Under the pieces are notes generated by a model. It did no database searches, was not told the DNA's origin, and saw only the letters and a program-made list of their open reading frames with translations. Made by a program: the position numbers and the translations under genes. This document shows positions 26,704 through 35,820 of a DNA stretch of 64,000 bases, one piece after another; position 1 is the first letter of the stretch, and the number at the start of each line of letters is the position of its first letter. Source of the DNA: SAR116 cluster alpha proteobacterium HIMB100 (lineage in GTDB: Bacteria > Pseudomonadota > Alphaproteobacteria > Puniceispirillales > Puniceispirillaceae); assembly GCA_000238815.2 (NCBI GenBank), contig AFXB01000010.1, positions 1,058,501 to 1,122,500 of the forward strand, given 5' to 3'.

Positions 26704-28178
26704 TGCATGATCTCATTATAAACATCTTGCTTACTTAAGGGGAGGTTACCTAACCTGCTTACTTGAATTGCGGCGGCTATCGACCCTAATAGCGCGGCTT
26801 CCCATATGGATGCTTCTACTGCGAGAGCCATTGCTGCGGTAACTAAAAGAGAGTCTCCCCCACCAGCCACATCTAGCGGTGTCGGATTCAATGCTGGTAT
26901 TCGATCGGTCATCAACTCTTTTAATTCATTCTCGATAGTTGTTTGAACAAAAACACCCTCAGAACCCAAAGTCATAAGTATGTTTTCAGCATTCGAATTT
27001 TTCTGAAGTTGCGATGCTAGGTTCACAAGTCCCGCGGTATGGTCTCCAACGGCAAGCCTCACCTCTCTTTCGGTGGGCGTAACTAATTTCATGTTTTTGA
27101 AGCGGGCGATGTCTCCAAGTTGTGAAGAAGACTGGCTGTCAGCAGCCATCATAACATTTTCTTTTCGACATATTTCGATGATTTCATCGACTAAACCTTG
27201 TGGGAGACAGCCATAATTAAAATCTGAAAAGATTACTAAGTCTAAATTATGGATCAATTCCTTGATCCGTTGTAAAAATGTTGCTGCTAGGTTTTTAGAT
27301 ATTTCATGTTGACGAAGGGTGTTGACTCTCAAAAGTGTTTTACTTTGAGACCGGTACCTTTTTTTTAGTGTGGTTGGTCTGGTCTCGTCTGCTATCAAAT
27401 AAGACTGTACACCGAAGTCGTTTAAACGTTCTTTTACGAAGTCAGCCGTCTTATCACAGCCGTGAATAGAAATAAGGTGTGCTTCTGCACCCAGCCCTTT
27501 AGCGTGAGCTGCAACTATACCAGCCCCCCCAAGGAAAGTTTCCGAGGTGATAGGGCTAACGACAATAGTAGGGTCTTCTTGCGACATACCTAAGGCTTCG
27601 CAAGATACATACTCATCTGCGATAATGTCGCCAACTACAAGGACCTTTAGCTGACCAAACTTTTCTAAAGTATGTTTGTTTCTACTTTGGGAGATATTGT
27701 GTCTGTCTAAATAATTTTTAACTTTGGTCAATGAGAAGGGTTTTGCCTTGTTAAATTCGGTTTTTAAGAGCTCCATTGAGGAAAATCTTGAATCAGCTGA
27801 TCCAAACAATAGTTTGCCACCATAACCATCTATTATGCCTTGTTCTGGGTTTTGCATTTGTTCATGCTCTTTCCCTTTGATAACAATATCAGGCTTTATT
27901 TTTTCAATAATGTTAGATGCTGTTCCTTCCATAACAAAAGCGTGGTCCACGACGGAAATAGCCGAAATAGCTTCCAGCCTAAGTTCTTTTGGAACAATAC
28001 TACCAGCCTCATTATCGTGATTTAGTCCCACTATCAGAATATCACCACATTCTGCCCCAAAGTTTAATAATCTTACATGTCCGGAATGCACTACGTTGAA
28101 AGAGCCGGAAATGAACACTACTTTCAATCCATCTCGTTGCTGAGATAACAATTCTATTAATTTATCGGATTCCATCAT
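26700..28178 (-). CDS. HldE-like bifunctional protein with inverted domain order
   Basis: 492 residues. N-terminal nucleotidyltransferase of the HIGH family (about 1-140): SGSFNVVHSGHVRLLNFG with H31 and H34, then KPDIVIKGKEHE. C-terminal PfkB kinase (about 175-492): VLVVGDIIADEYV, LGGAGIVAAHAKGLGA, and AGGGDSLL with the catalytic Asp. E. coli HldE has kinase first and nucleotidyltransferase second; here the order is reversed. HldE phosphorylates heptose-7-phosphate at C1, then activates it. Here it may act on a similar seven-carbon or ketose-derived sugar; the GAGD motif reads GGGD. Confidence 0.85.
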   Translation of the reverse strand: MMESDKLIELLSQQRDGLKVVFISGSFNVVHSGHVRLLNFGAECGDILIVGLNHDNEAGSIVPKELRLEAISAISVVDHAFVMEGTASNIIEKIKPDIVIKGKEHEQMQNPEQGIIDGYGGKLLFGSADSRFSSMELLKTEFNKAKPFSLTKVKNYLDRHNISQSRNKHTLEKFGQLKVLVVGDIIADEYVSCEALGMSQEDPTIVVSPITSETFLGGAGIVAAHAKGLGAEAHLISIHGCDKTADFVKERLNDFGVQSYLIADETRPTTLKKRYRSQSKTLLRVNTLRQHEISKNLAATFLQRIKELIHNLDLVIFSDFNYGCLPQGLVDEIIEICRKENVMMAADSQSSSQLGDIARFKNMKLVTPTEREVRLAVGDHTAGLVNLASQLQKNSNAENILMTLGSEGVFVQTTIENELKELMTDRIPALNPTPLDVAGGGDSLLVTAAMALAVEASIWEAALLGSIAAAIQVSRLGNLPLSKQDVYNEIMQ

Positions 28179-28237
28179 AACAATTCGGTATTTTCACGGC
28201 TAATAGTGTTAACAGGGGAATTTAAGTCTCTTGAGCG

Positions 28238-29293
28238 TTAGTCCATAGTAACTAAAACTCTTCCGCTAATTGTCCCATTTTTCATCCCAGCTAGCCCGTT
28301 GTTAATTTCAGACAGTGAGACTCTATGTGTGATTAAATTTTTGAGTTTCATTTTACCTGCCTCTGAAAGAGATAGATATCTCGGTATATCGATTTCAGGC
28401 ACTGCCTCACCGCCATGAGAGCCTGAAACCGTTTTCCCAAAGTGAAGCGGCAATGTGAAAATGCTTGTCTTATTTCCAGCTTTTGGGACACCAACTAAGA
28501 TTACGCGCCCTCTTGAACTTGTGAGCTCGTAACCAGTTTCAATGATTTCAGGAATGCCTGTGTTATCAACAAAAACATCTAAGCCTGAATCGCCAATGAT
28601 TGCCTTTATTTCATTTTGAGGAATTACGGAATTTGCATCAATTGTATGTGTTGCTCCCATTTCCGTTGCAAGTTGCAACCGACCAGGATGAATATCAACG
28701 GCAATTATTGGGTGTGCCGATGTCATTGCAGCAGCTTGTATGATGTTTAAGCCGACACCTCCAGCTCCATAAACAACTAATGACTCTCCAATTTTCAATT
28801 TTGCATTATTTGTTATCACGCCAAAGCCGGTGGTAACTGCACAGCCAAATAAAGCGGCACACTCTTTATCGACATTTGATGAAATTGCTGTAAGGCGGTT
28901 TTCTGATACGATTGCATATTCGTTGAATGTTGTTATCCAACCAGCATTAACAACTTGTGAGCCCCATTTATAGGAGGGTGGTGCAGAATCTATTCCCAGC
29001 CCTTTTTTCCAATGCATCACCACTAAGTCTTCTTTTTTTACATGTTTGACGCCCGGGCCTGTTTCTAGAACCGTCCCAGAGCCTTCGTGTCCTAGCAGGT
29101 GTGGCAGAAAATGATCAAATCCTTTGACGCCTTCGATTTCACCAATTTGTGAACCGCATATTCCGCTAAAGTGAACTTTGACAAGAACTTGCCCTGGCTT
29201 TAGTTCACTTGGCAACGAAATTTCGTCTATAATTAGAGGCTTTCTGAGCTCGGTTAGTATAGCTGCTTTGAATTTGATGTTAGGTAATTTCAT
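28238..29293 (-). CDS. Zinc-binding alcohol dehydrogenase (MDR family)
   Basis: 351 residues. Catalytic zinc ligands are in SGICGSQIGE (Cys) and LLGHEGSGTV (His-Glu). The four structural-zinc cysteines normally near residues 95-115 are absent (VVMHWKKGLGID). Rossmann VVYGAGGVGLNIIQAA binds NAD(P), with IIAVDIHPGRL giving the Asp for NAD preference. It probably oxidises or reduces a sugar alcohol or keto-sugar of the pathway. Between the HldE-like gene and a methyltransferase. Confidence 0.88.
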   Translation of the reverse strand: MKLPNIKFKAAILTELRKPLIIDEISLPSELKPGQVLVKVHFSGICGSQIGEIEGVKGFDHFLPHLLGHEGSGTVLETGPGVKHVKKEDLVVMHWKKGLGIDSAPPSYKWGSQVVNAGWITTFNEYAIVSENRLTAISSNVDKECAALFGCAVTTGFGVITNNAKLKIGESLVVYGAGGVGLNIIQAAAMTSAHPIIAVDIHPGRLQLATEMGATHTIDANSVIPQNEIKAIIGDSGLDVFVDNTGIPEIIETGYELTSSRGRVILVGVPKAGNKTSIFTLPLHFGKTVSGSHGGEAVPEIDIPRYLSLSEAGKMKLKNLITHRVSLSEINNGLAGMKNGTISGRVLVTMD

Positions 29294-29301
29294 TTTTAAC
29301 T

Positions 29302-29970
29302 CTATTCAAAAAAAATGAAGGAATGGTCGCCGTTGTACCCCGTCAATTCAAACCACCAATCCCATTCATCTGGAGTATTAAAAGCTTCACATGTTACCTG
29401 CCAATAGAGTAAGTTGGCTTTCTCTTGCTCATTTCTGTATGATTCAACACATAAATATTTGTGCTGTTTCCCAACACGTTCCATTTCACGCAGTGCTCGA
29501 TAGAGGTCTGGTGCATGAAGGTTATGAAGCGTTGTTAATGAGACAACGAGGTCAAATTCATCGTTGTTAAATGGTAAATTATTTGCGTTACCCAGTTTTA
29601 AACTATCTTTTATTTCAGGTAATGAATTTTGAATTGCATACTCTGAGATATCAAGTCCTATAACCTCAACGCCTGGGCAGACTTGCGTAAAGTCATAAAG
29701 CAAAAAGCCTTTTCCGCAACCGATGTCGAGTATTTTGTCTCCAGCTTTGATGCCATAATGTTGAACCATTTGTGCCGCTACGTTTGCCCATCTACCATCA
29801 TACTTATATCCACCGTAGTTTATTTTTCGGCTTCCATCCCAGTAGTCAAAAGCCCATTTTTTCGCTAACGATGCTGCATAAGGCTTTGGGTAATCTTTGT
29901 CGTTTACTCTAGCAAGATAGTCACGCTTTGTACTCTTGTGCACGGATGACATGAAATCTTGGTAACTCAT
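29302..29970 (-). CDS. Class I SAM-dependent methyltransferase
   Basis: 222 residues. Motif I ILDIGCGKGFLLYDF near residue 82, VIGLDISEYAI, motif IV FDLVVSLTTLHNLHAPDLYRALREMERVG and CVESYRN beta strand. The N-terminal 75 residues carry a YWDGSRKINYGGYKYDGRW segment common in sugar methyltransferases of carbohydrate clusters. The gene ends 8 bp upstream of the dehydrogenase start, so they are cotranscribed. Substrate unknown. Confidence 0.85.
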   Translation of the reverse strand: MSYQDFMSSVHKSTKRDYLARVNDKDYPKPYAASLAKKWAFDYWDGSRKINYGGYKYDGRWANVAAQMVQHYGIKAGDKILDIGCGKGFLLYDFTQVCPGVEVIGLDISEYAIQNSLPEIKDSLKLGNANNLPFNNDEFDLVVSLTTLHNLHAPDLYRALREMERVGKQHKYLCVESYRNEQEKANLLYWQVTCEAFNTPDEWDWWFELTGYNGDHSFIFFE

Positions 29971-30005
29971 ATCTTAGAACCTTCCGTCGTTTATTTACTG
30001 AACAA

Positions 30006-31079
30006 TTAGGAAAAATTTGACTTCTTGACTGCAAATTTCAGAAGCTCGGCTGCAGAATTAACGCGACTTATGCAAGTTTCTTCATAAGCGGTCTTATCTT
30101 TATCCAACCCTCTGGTAATTGCCCATTCTTCTCTCAGAGGGTTAAGAAGGATGAAGCACCATCTTAGCCGGAAAAATGGCTTTAGAAGATTTGCTCTACG
30201 CTTATGTTTTAAAAGTTTATTTTCGCCCAAATGTGATAGGCAAGATTTAAGAAATAAGTCCTCATATTTTTCCGGGACAGGAACTTTCGGTTGTAAAAAA
30301 AAATCCGCGAAAAGTTTCGCCGGGTCGTCCCAGCCTGCATACTCAAAATCGATAAATGCGAGTGAACCTGTGTTTCTTTTTATAGCATTATGGTACCCAA
30401 AATCAGAAGGGGACAAACATCTTTCATTTAGAGGAATTTCTGCGCTTTCGTCAATTCCTTCGTCACGCGCGAGCCATAGAATATTCTTGATACTTTTTTC
30501 GAGATAAGTATGTATCTCTCGAGCCAATGGTTGAAGTAACTTTGTATTTCTTTTTATGTGCTTCAGTTCACTTAACTTATTTTGTAAAAAATTTATGTGC
30601 CCTAAAATTGAAAATTCAGCATCAGAGGCATTTGGTAAATGTGACGCATTTTTTCTCATTGTCGGGCTATTCAATTTTCTGATGAAGTCTGCCGCATTTA
30701 AAACATCAGGAGTGGTCAGGCTATTTGCTTCTATGGAGGTTCCTTCAATAAATTCAAATATTGCTAGACCTGCATCTTTGTTGACAGCTATCGGACTTGG
30801 TACCGGTAATTCTCCACAAACGTTTTTGACTAGGTTAGTAAAATCCCATTCGGTGTTCATTCGGTTTCGTTTATCAACCTTTGAAAGGTTATACTTTTTC
30901 AAAGCGTATGTTTCATCTTCGATCATCAGTTTTAGAACTGTGTTATTGCCACCAAGGTTTTTATCGATGACCCGCAGCCTGACATCTGATTTGTTCAAAA
31001 AACTCAATAGCTTGCGAACTTGTTCAGCATCTGCCTCGATAAATGACGCTAATTCAGAAATGTTTCCAGTTGTTTCCAA
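30006..31079 (-). CDS. APH/choline-kinase-fold phosphotransferase
   Basis: 357 residues with the aminoglycoside-phosphotransferase fold: a Lys in YALKKYN in the N-lobe, the catalytic loop SPSDFGYHNAIK (Asp and Asn as in HxDxxxxN, with the leading His replaced by Ser) and DFEYAGWDDPAKLFADFF as the metal-binding DFG-like segment. It likely phosphorylates a sugar or amino-alcohol. It overlaps the HAD phosphatase upstream by 31 bp, a kinase-phosphatase pair that recurs in sporadic carbohydrate clusters. Confidence 0.78.
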   Translation of the reverse strand: METTGNISELASFIEADAEQVRKLLSFLNKSDVRLRVIDKNLGGNNTVLKLMIEDETYALKKYNLSKVDKRNRMNTEWDFTNLVKNVCGELPVPSPIAVNKDAGLAIFEFIEGTSIEANSLTTPDVLNAADFIRKLNSPTMRKNASHLPNASDAEFSILGHINFLQNKLSELKHIKRNTKLLQPLAREIHTYLEKSIKNILWLARDEGIDESAEIPLNERCLSPSDFGYHNAIKRNTGSLAFIDFEYAGWDDPAKLFADFFLQPKVPVPEKYEDLFLKSCLSHLGENKLLKHKRRANLLKPFFRLRWCFILLNPLREEWAITRGLDKDKTAYEETCISRVNSAAELLKFAVKKSNFS

Positions 31080-31648
31080 GCTTTTATTCTTTCCAGATTA
31101 GTCTCTTCACGGTGATGAGACATAGGATCAAACAGAATGCCTCTTGTGGTATCAGGAAATGCTTCAGCTAATAGTATTTCCGGCAGATCATCGATGAAAA
31201 TATCACAATTTTGAGCCTTTATTTGCTCAATCTTAGCGGTCTTGGTTTGATGGAAAAAGACTTCATCCTCTTGCACCATTAGCTCATTTTGAAAAACCAA
31301 CGCTGTTTTTATCCACTTATTGGCAGCATTGTGCAAATCATACCTGGGGCCTGAATAAGGATGTTTAGTTTTATGGCTGATGATTTTGCATGTATGATTG
31401 TTTTTTTTTGCCCAAACTAGAAATTCTATAACTCCTTTGTAAGGCTTGACTCTAGGCATAGCACGTCCGTAAACAAATCCTTGTAATTTTATCCAATCTT
31501 CCTCTTTACCATTCGCACGTAAGTTATCCCTAACTGAAGTCTTATCCGTCTTAACCGACTTATCAATTAATCCCTTTTCGACGGCTATCTCGTGAAAAAT
31601 GAGATCGTAGCATGCTATAGTATTGTCGAAGTCTAGCCCTACTATCAT
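31049..31648 (-). CDS. HAD-family hydrolase
   Basis: 199 residues from ATG 31648, which has GGAAGATGAGAG just upstream and lies 4 bp past the transketolase stop; the frame reaches 31693. Motif I is GLDFDNTIACYD (nucleophile and acid Asp), motif II IISHKTK, a Lys in the TAKIEQIKA segment, and motif IV IFIDDLPE. All four HAD elements are present, so a phosphatase is likely. Long cap-like insert between residues 30 and 90. Acts probably on a phosphosugar made by the transketolase or kinase. Confidence 0.8.
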   Translation of the reverse strand: MIVGLDFDNTIACYDLIFHEIAVEKGLIDKSVKTDKTSVRDNLRANGKEEDWIKLQGFVYGRAMPRVKPYKGVIEFLVWAKKNNHTCKIISHKTKHPYSGPRYDLHNAANKWIKTALVFQNELMVQEDEVFFHQTKTAKIEQIKAQNCDIFIDDLPEILLAEAFPDTTRGILFDPMSHHREETNLERIKAWKQLETFLN

Positions 31649-31652
31649 GCTC

Positions 31653-32576
31653 TCATCTTCCAATTGCGTTTTGGATGGCGGAGGAGATCGCATTAGCGTT
31701 TATACCATATTGATCCATGGCAAAGTTTTGGTCTCCGATTTTGTGTAAGAAGTAATCTGCTGCAGAAATAGGATGTAATTGTATTTTATTATTTTTTTGG
31801 ATTGAAAGCTGTTCTGCAATCGCTCCAAACAGACCGCCTATTCTTCCATGCTCTTCAACTATAAATACCTGCGCGAAGGAAGTAGAGATTTCGTCCAACT
31901 TAATTTTGTCAAGTGGTTTAACAGTGTGAAAATTTTCGACTCTTACCGAGAGCCCCTCGAACTTAAGTTTATCAGCAGCCTCGATCGCTTGTCGTAAAAC
32001 GGGCCCAGTGCCAATAATGCAAGCATCATGACCCTCACGTAGCGTAACAGACTCCCCAAATTTTAGTTTGTTTGAGTTCTCATATAGATCGGGTTCACCT
32101 TTTTTTCCAAGTCGTATGTAAATCGGGTTTTGATACTCAAAAGCGGCCTCTAACCCTTCTCTTGTTTCTTTAGGCCCTGATGGGCAAAATATAGTCATAT
32201 TAGGCAGAGTTCGTAAAATCGCGATGTCTTCCATTGAGTGATGAGTAGGCCCAAGTGACGCGTATGAGAGGCCTGCACCAGTTCCGACGATTATCACAGG
32301 GGCATTGTTGTAACAAACATCAACTCTTATTTGCTCGAAGCATCGATAGGTAGTGAATGGTGCTATAGTATAGACCACCGGCTTCAGCCCAGATAACGCT
32401 AAGCCAGCAGCAGTGCCCATCATCATTTGTTCTGCGATGCCGCAATTTATGAACTGCTTTTCGTTATAATCCTTAAGTCCGTCAAACATACGGTTGCCAA
32501 TATCACCAGATAACAGGACTATTCGTTCATCTTGACGAGCTTTTTTTTGAAGCTCTGCTGCAAAACTGTCTCTCAT
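31653..32576 (-). CDS. Transketolase-like protein, C-terminal (beta) subunit
   Basis: 307 residues covering the pyrimidine-binding and C-terminal domains of transketolase. FINCGIAEQMMMGTAAGLALSG holds the catalytic Glu for ThDP; YRCFEQIRVD and GLSYASLGPTHHSMEDIAILR follow family patterns; VFIVEEHGRIGGL ends the third domain. With the next gene upstream it makes a split transketolase. The two genes abut, with ATG directly after the preceding stop. It would move a two-carbon ketol between a ketose and an aldose inside this sugar pathway. Confidence 0.9.
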   Translation of the reverse strand: MRDSFAAELQKKARQDERIVLLSGDIGNRMFDGLKDYNEKQFINCGIAEQMMMGTAAGLALSGLKPVVYTIAPFTTYRCFEQIRVDVCYNNAPVIIVGTGAGLSYASLGPTHHSMEDIAILRTLPNMTIFCPSGPKETREGLEAAFEYQNPIYIRLGKKGEPDLYENSNKLKFGESVTLREGHDACIIGTGPVLRQAIEAADKLKFEGLSVRVENFHTVKPLDKIKLDEISTSFAQVFIVEEHGRIGGLFGAIAEQLSIQKNNKIQLHPISAADYFLHKIGDQNFAMDQYGINANAISSAIQNAIGR

Positions 32577-33410
32577 TTAGAGTGTTCCTAGTTCGTACTT
32601 GGCTGCCTGAACCTCTTCAGAGGTTGGAATTTTATAATGCCAGTTGTTATCATTTTGCATAAATGATACGCCCTTGCCTTTAATTGTGTGAGCAATAACC
32701 GCTCGAGGTTTATCGCCAATAGGCTTTGTTAGAGCGTTGATTATCTCCATCATGTTGTGCCCGTCGATTTCAGTTGCGTGCCAGCCAAAAGCTCTCCATT
32801 TGTCCGCCATTGGATCGATTGCCATTACATTTTGGCTTCTATCTGTTGCCTGCCATTTATTAAAATCAACGATTACGGTTAGATTAGCTAATTTACGAGA
32901 CGCTCCCAGTAACGCAGTTTCCCATATTGTTCCCTCGTTACTTTCTCCATCACCAATAAGAACGTCGACCCGATTATTTTGATTTTTGACCTTGCTGGCA
33001 ATAGCGAAGCCTAATCCAATTGGAAGCCCATGACCAAGTGATCCAGTTGCAGCCTCGATGCCAGCTAAATATTGCGGCGCAGGGGGGTGCTCACCAAAAA
33101 TGTCTGTGCCATCGTGCTTCGCTTTAAGAAGTCTACTTTCTGGGAAAAAACCGGCCATTGCGAGTGTATTGAATAAGGCAGGGGCTGCATGCCCTTTGCT
33201 TAAAACGAAGCGATCGCGAAGATCATCATTTGGGTTCTTGGGATCGATTTCTAAAATGTGAAAATAATATGCGGTCAGAATATCAACGCATGACAAACAA
33301 GATGCAAGATGTGGTGTTCTTGAGCTGAAGGAGTACTCTATTATTTTTGATCGGAGTAGGGTAGCAGTTTGTTGGAGCTTTTCTATTGATGAATGTGACA
33401 CTTGTTTCAT
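32577..33410 (-). CDS. Transketolase-like protein, N-terminal (alpha) subunit
   Basis: 277 residues: the ThDP-pyrophosphate domain. GDGESNEGTIWE to NLTVIVDFNKWQ fits the GDG-x(26-28)-N motif that binds Mg-ThDP; FVLSKGHAAPALFNTLA and ATGSLGHGLPIGLGFAIA are strong transketolase segments. Paired with the beta subunit. Split transketolases of this kind occur in natural-product and carbohydrate clusters, for example in kanosamine and aminoshikimate pathways. A 126-bp gap separates it from the DegT genes. Confidence 0.92.
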   Translation of the reverse strand: MKQVSHSSIEKLQQTATLLRSKIIEYSFSSRTPHLASCLSCVDILTAYYFHILEIDPKNPNDDLRDRFVLSKGHAAPALFNTLAMAGFFPESRLLKAKHDGTDIFGEHPPAPQYLAGIEAATGSLGHGLPIGLGFAIASKVKNQNNRVDVLIGDGESNEGTIWETALLGASRKLANLTVIVDFNKWQATDRSQNVMAIDPMADKWRAFGWHATEIDGHNMMEIINALTKPIGDKPRAVIAHTIKGKGVSFMQNDNNWHYKIPTSEEVQAAKYELGTL

Positions 33411-33536
33411 ATCTACGCCATCTTTTATAAAAATTGATCTGTTATTTATTCAATATTTTGCAGAATTCTTAGTGATTTACGCTTTATCAATCTCAAGCTT
33501 TTTGCGTTTTCGTTTCAGCTTGAATAATAGATTAAT

Positions 33537-34649
33537 TCAAGCTTTGGAAGAAAAGAAATCTTTTACAGATCCAATTATATAATTTACTTCGTCGTCTAAT
33601 AGTTCTGGATATATCGGAAGGCTTAACATTTCTTCGGATATTTTCTCAGCAACAGGAAAATCACCTCTTTTATATCCCAAAGCAGCCGCTGACGGTTGAA
33701 GATGCAATTGAATAGGGTAATGTACTTTTGTTTCTATACCTCTTTCTCGTAAATGCAGAGCAAGTTCATTGCGGTATGCGGTACGAATTACGAAGTTATG
33801 ATAGACGCAATATTCAAATTCCCTATCAAAGGGTGTGTCAACTAAGTTTTCTAAATTTGCTCTGTATTTAGCTGCAATGAGTCTGAATTTTTGCGTTGTT
33901 GTCTCTATTTTTTTAAGTCTGTGGTGGGCAATTTCAGCTTGAAGTGTGTCTAATCGTGAGTTCCAGCCCCAAAATTCAGAAACATCTCGATCTTTGAGGC
34001 CGTGATTTCGTAATTTTTTTAGTTTCTTGTACAACGCTTCATTGTTAGTGGTAATTAGACCACCGTCTCCCAAAACATTTAAGTTTTTTAAGGGATGCAA
34101 ACTGAAACTCCCAGCAGTTCCGAGTGAACCTACGCTTTTGCCATGATATTTTGCGCCAAAAGCTTGTGCTGCGTCCTCAATTAAATAAAGGTTATATTTT
34201 TCAGCAATTACAGAAAGTTCGTGCATTTGGGCTGGTTTCCCAGTTAGATGCACGGCCATTATTGCTTTGGTCTTATTGGTGATTTTACCCTCTACGCAAG
34301 CGGGGTCGATATTAAGGTCCTCATTAATGTCGGCAAACACAGGTTTGGCTACGATATTTGAAATTGAGCTGGCTGAGGATATGTAAGAATTCGGCGCAGT
34401 GATGACTTCGTCACCTCTGCCGATGCCAAGGCTAAACATAATCATTGATAATGCATCTGTGCCATTTCCAACACCAAGCGCATATTTTGAGTCACAGTAC
34501 TCTGCCGCGGCTTTTTCAAATTCGGTTACGGCTTCCCCGAGCACATAAATGCCACTTCTTCCTACCGACCTGAATATGTCGACAAGCTGCGGCTCTTCCT
34601 CTTGAAATTGTCGTTTAAGATTTACAAAAGGAATATCCATTTTCTTCAT
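33537..34649 (-). CDS. DegT/DnrJ/EryC1-family PLP aminotransferase (second of tandem pair)
   Basis: 370 residues. Sugar aminotransferase fold: GNGTDAL (61-67), VFADINEDLNIDP, IEDAAQAFGA with PLP-contacting D159, and SLHPLKNLNVLGDGG with Schiff-base K188. These enzymes aminate keto sugars of nucleotide-linked or free form. The start overlaps the stop of the first aminotransferase by 4 bp (ATGA). The two proteins share the HPLKNLN lysine loop and are clearly paralogues, but the N-termini and many loop residues differ, suggesting two different amination steps or a heterodimer. Confidence 0.92.
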   Translation of the reverse strand: MKKMDIPFVNLKRQFQEEEPQLVDIFRSVGRSGIYVLGEAVTEFEKAAAEYCDSKYALGVGNGTDALSMIMFSLGIGRGDEVITAPNSYISSASSISNIVAKPVFADINEDLNIDPACVEGKITNKTKAIMAVHLTGKPAQMHELSVIAEKYNLYLIEDAAQAFGAKYHGKSVGSLGTAGSFSLHPLKNLNVLGDGGLITTNNEALYKKLKKLRNHGLKDRDVSEFWGWNSRLDTLQAEIAHHRLKKIETTTQKFRLIAAKYRANLENLVDTPFDREFEYCVYHNFVIRTAYRNELALHLRERGIETKVHYPIQLHLQPSAAALGYKRGDFPVAEKISEEMLSLPIYPELLDDEVNYIIGSVKDFFSSKA

Positions 34650-35803
34650 GCGTAAAAACTCTCAATCAAATCCACAACTTTTGATTGCTCATCGGCTGTA
34701 ATGTACTCGTGAACAGGAAGTGACATGACACTCTTCGCTACGGTTTCTGCAATAGGGAAATCTCCTTCTTTGTATCCAAAACCTTTAGATGCTGGTTGCA
34801 GATGCATTGGTGTTGGATAGTGGATTTTTGCGTCCACTCCGTTGGCAATTAGATAAGCCTGTAACTCATCTCTTCTCTCGAAACATAGTGAGTAAATGTG
34901 AAATACCTGCTTGACTGTCTCCTCTTCTCTTGGAGGGATGGTAACCTGAGGTATTTTCAAAAGCAATTTATCAAAATTACGCGAATTCTCGATTCTTTTT
35001 TTACTAATTTCAGGTAGCTTGCGTAATAAATGCTCTGCAACAACTGCCTGAATAGTATCTAATCTTGAATTATATGCGAATATTTCACATGTGTTTCGAC
35101 CTGACAAGCCATGGTTTCTTAGTAGTCGGAGCTTAGCCGCCACTTTTTCTGATTGAGTGCAAATTATGCCTCCATCTCCCCAGACATTTAAGTTCTTGAG
35201 CGGGTGCATCGAAAAACAACCCGTGTCGCCAAATGTACCTGCATTCTTATTTTTGTAGGTTGCTGTTATAGCATGACAAGCGTCCTCAATGATCTTCAGA
35301 CCATATTTTTCCGCAATTTTGGAAATTCTATCCATGTCACAAGGTTTGCCAGACCAATGAACCGGTACAATCGCTTTTGTGTTGGGTGTAATTGCAGCTT
35401 CAATTTTTTCGGGGTCTATATTGTAATCATCGCCAATGTCAGCAAAAACAGGGCGAGCTCCAGCTGTTACTATTGCACCTATCGTGGCGTAAAATGTAAA
35501 AGGTGTTGTTATTACCTCATCTTCATTTGTATCGCCAATCCCGAAAGCTTTAAGGCTTAAAAATAGTGCATCGGTACCGCTTCCCACTCCCACAGAAAAT
35601 TTGCTGTTTATTGTTTCGCAGAAATGATTTTCAAACTCATCAACTTTTCTACCTAACGTGTAATCACCGTTTCTCACAACCACAGAAATTTTCTCTAAAA
35701 TTTCCTCATAATCAGAGAACTGCTTAGTTAGATAGTTGTGGTTGATGGGCAGAACGCTATTTTCATCGTACTGCCTTGGCAGAAAGTTCTTTACACTTTT
35801 CAA
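34646..35803 (-). CDS. DegT/DnrJ/EryC1-family PLP aminotransferase (first of tandem pair)
   Basis: 385 residues. GSGTDALFLSLKAFG (75-89), PVFADIGDDYNIDPEKI, IIEDACHAITATYKNKNAG and SMHPLKNLNVWGDGG with Schiff-base K203 fit the sugar aminotransferase family. The protein has about 20 more N-terminal residues than its neighbour. It starts 18 bp after the dehydratase-like SDR stop, so keto-sugar formation and amination are probably consecutive. Confidence 0.92.
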   Translation of the reverse strand: MKSVKNFLPRQYDENSVLPINHNYLTKQFSDYEEILEKISVVVRNGDYTLGRKVDEFENHFCETINSKFSVGVGSGTDALFLSLKAFGIGDTNEDEVITTPFTFYATIGAIVTAGARPVFADIGDDYNIDPEKIEAAITPNTKAIVPVHWSGKPCDMDRISKIAEKYGLKIIEDACHAITATYKNKNAGTFGDTGCFSMHPLKNLNVWGDGGIICTQSEKVAAKLRLLRNHGLSGRNTCEIFAYNSRLDTIQAVVAEHLLRKLPEISKKRIENSRNFDKLLLKIPQVTIPPREEETVKQVFHIYSLCFERRDELQAYLIANGVDAKIHYPTPMHLQPASKGFGYKEGDFPIAETVAKSVMSLPVHEYITADEQSKVVDLIESFYA

Positions 35804-35820
35804 TTAGGTCTCCCATCAGA

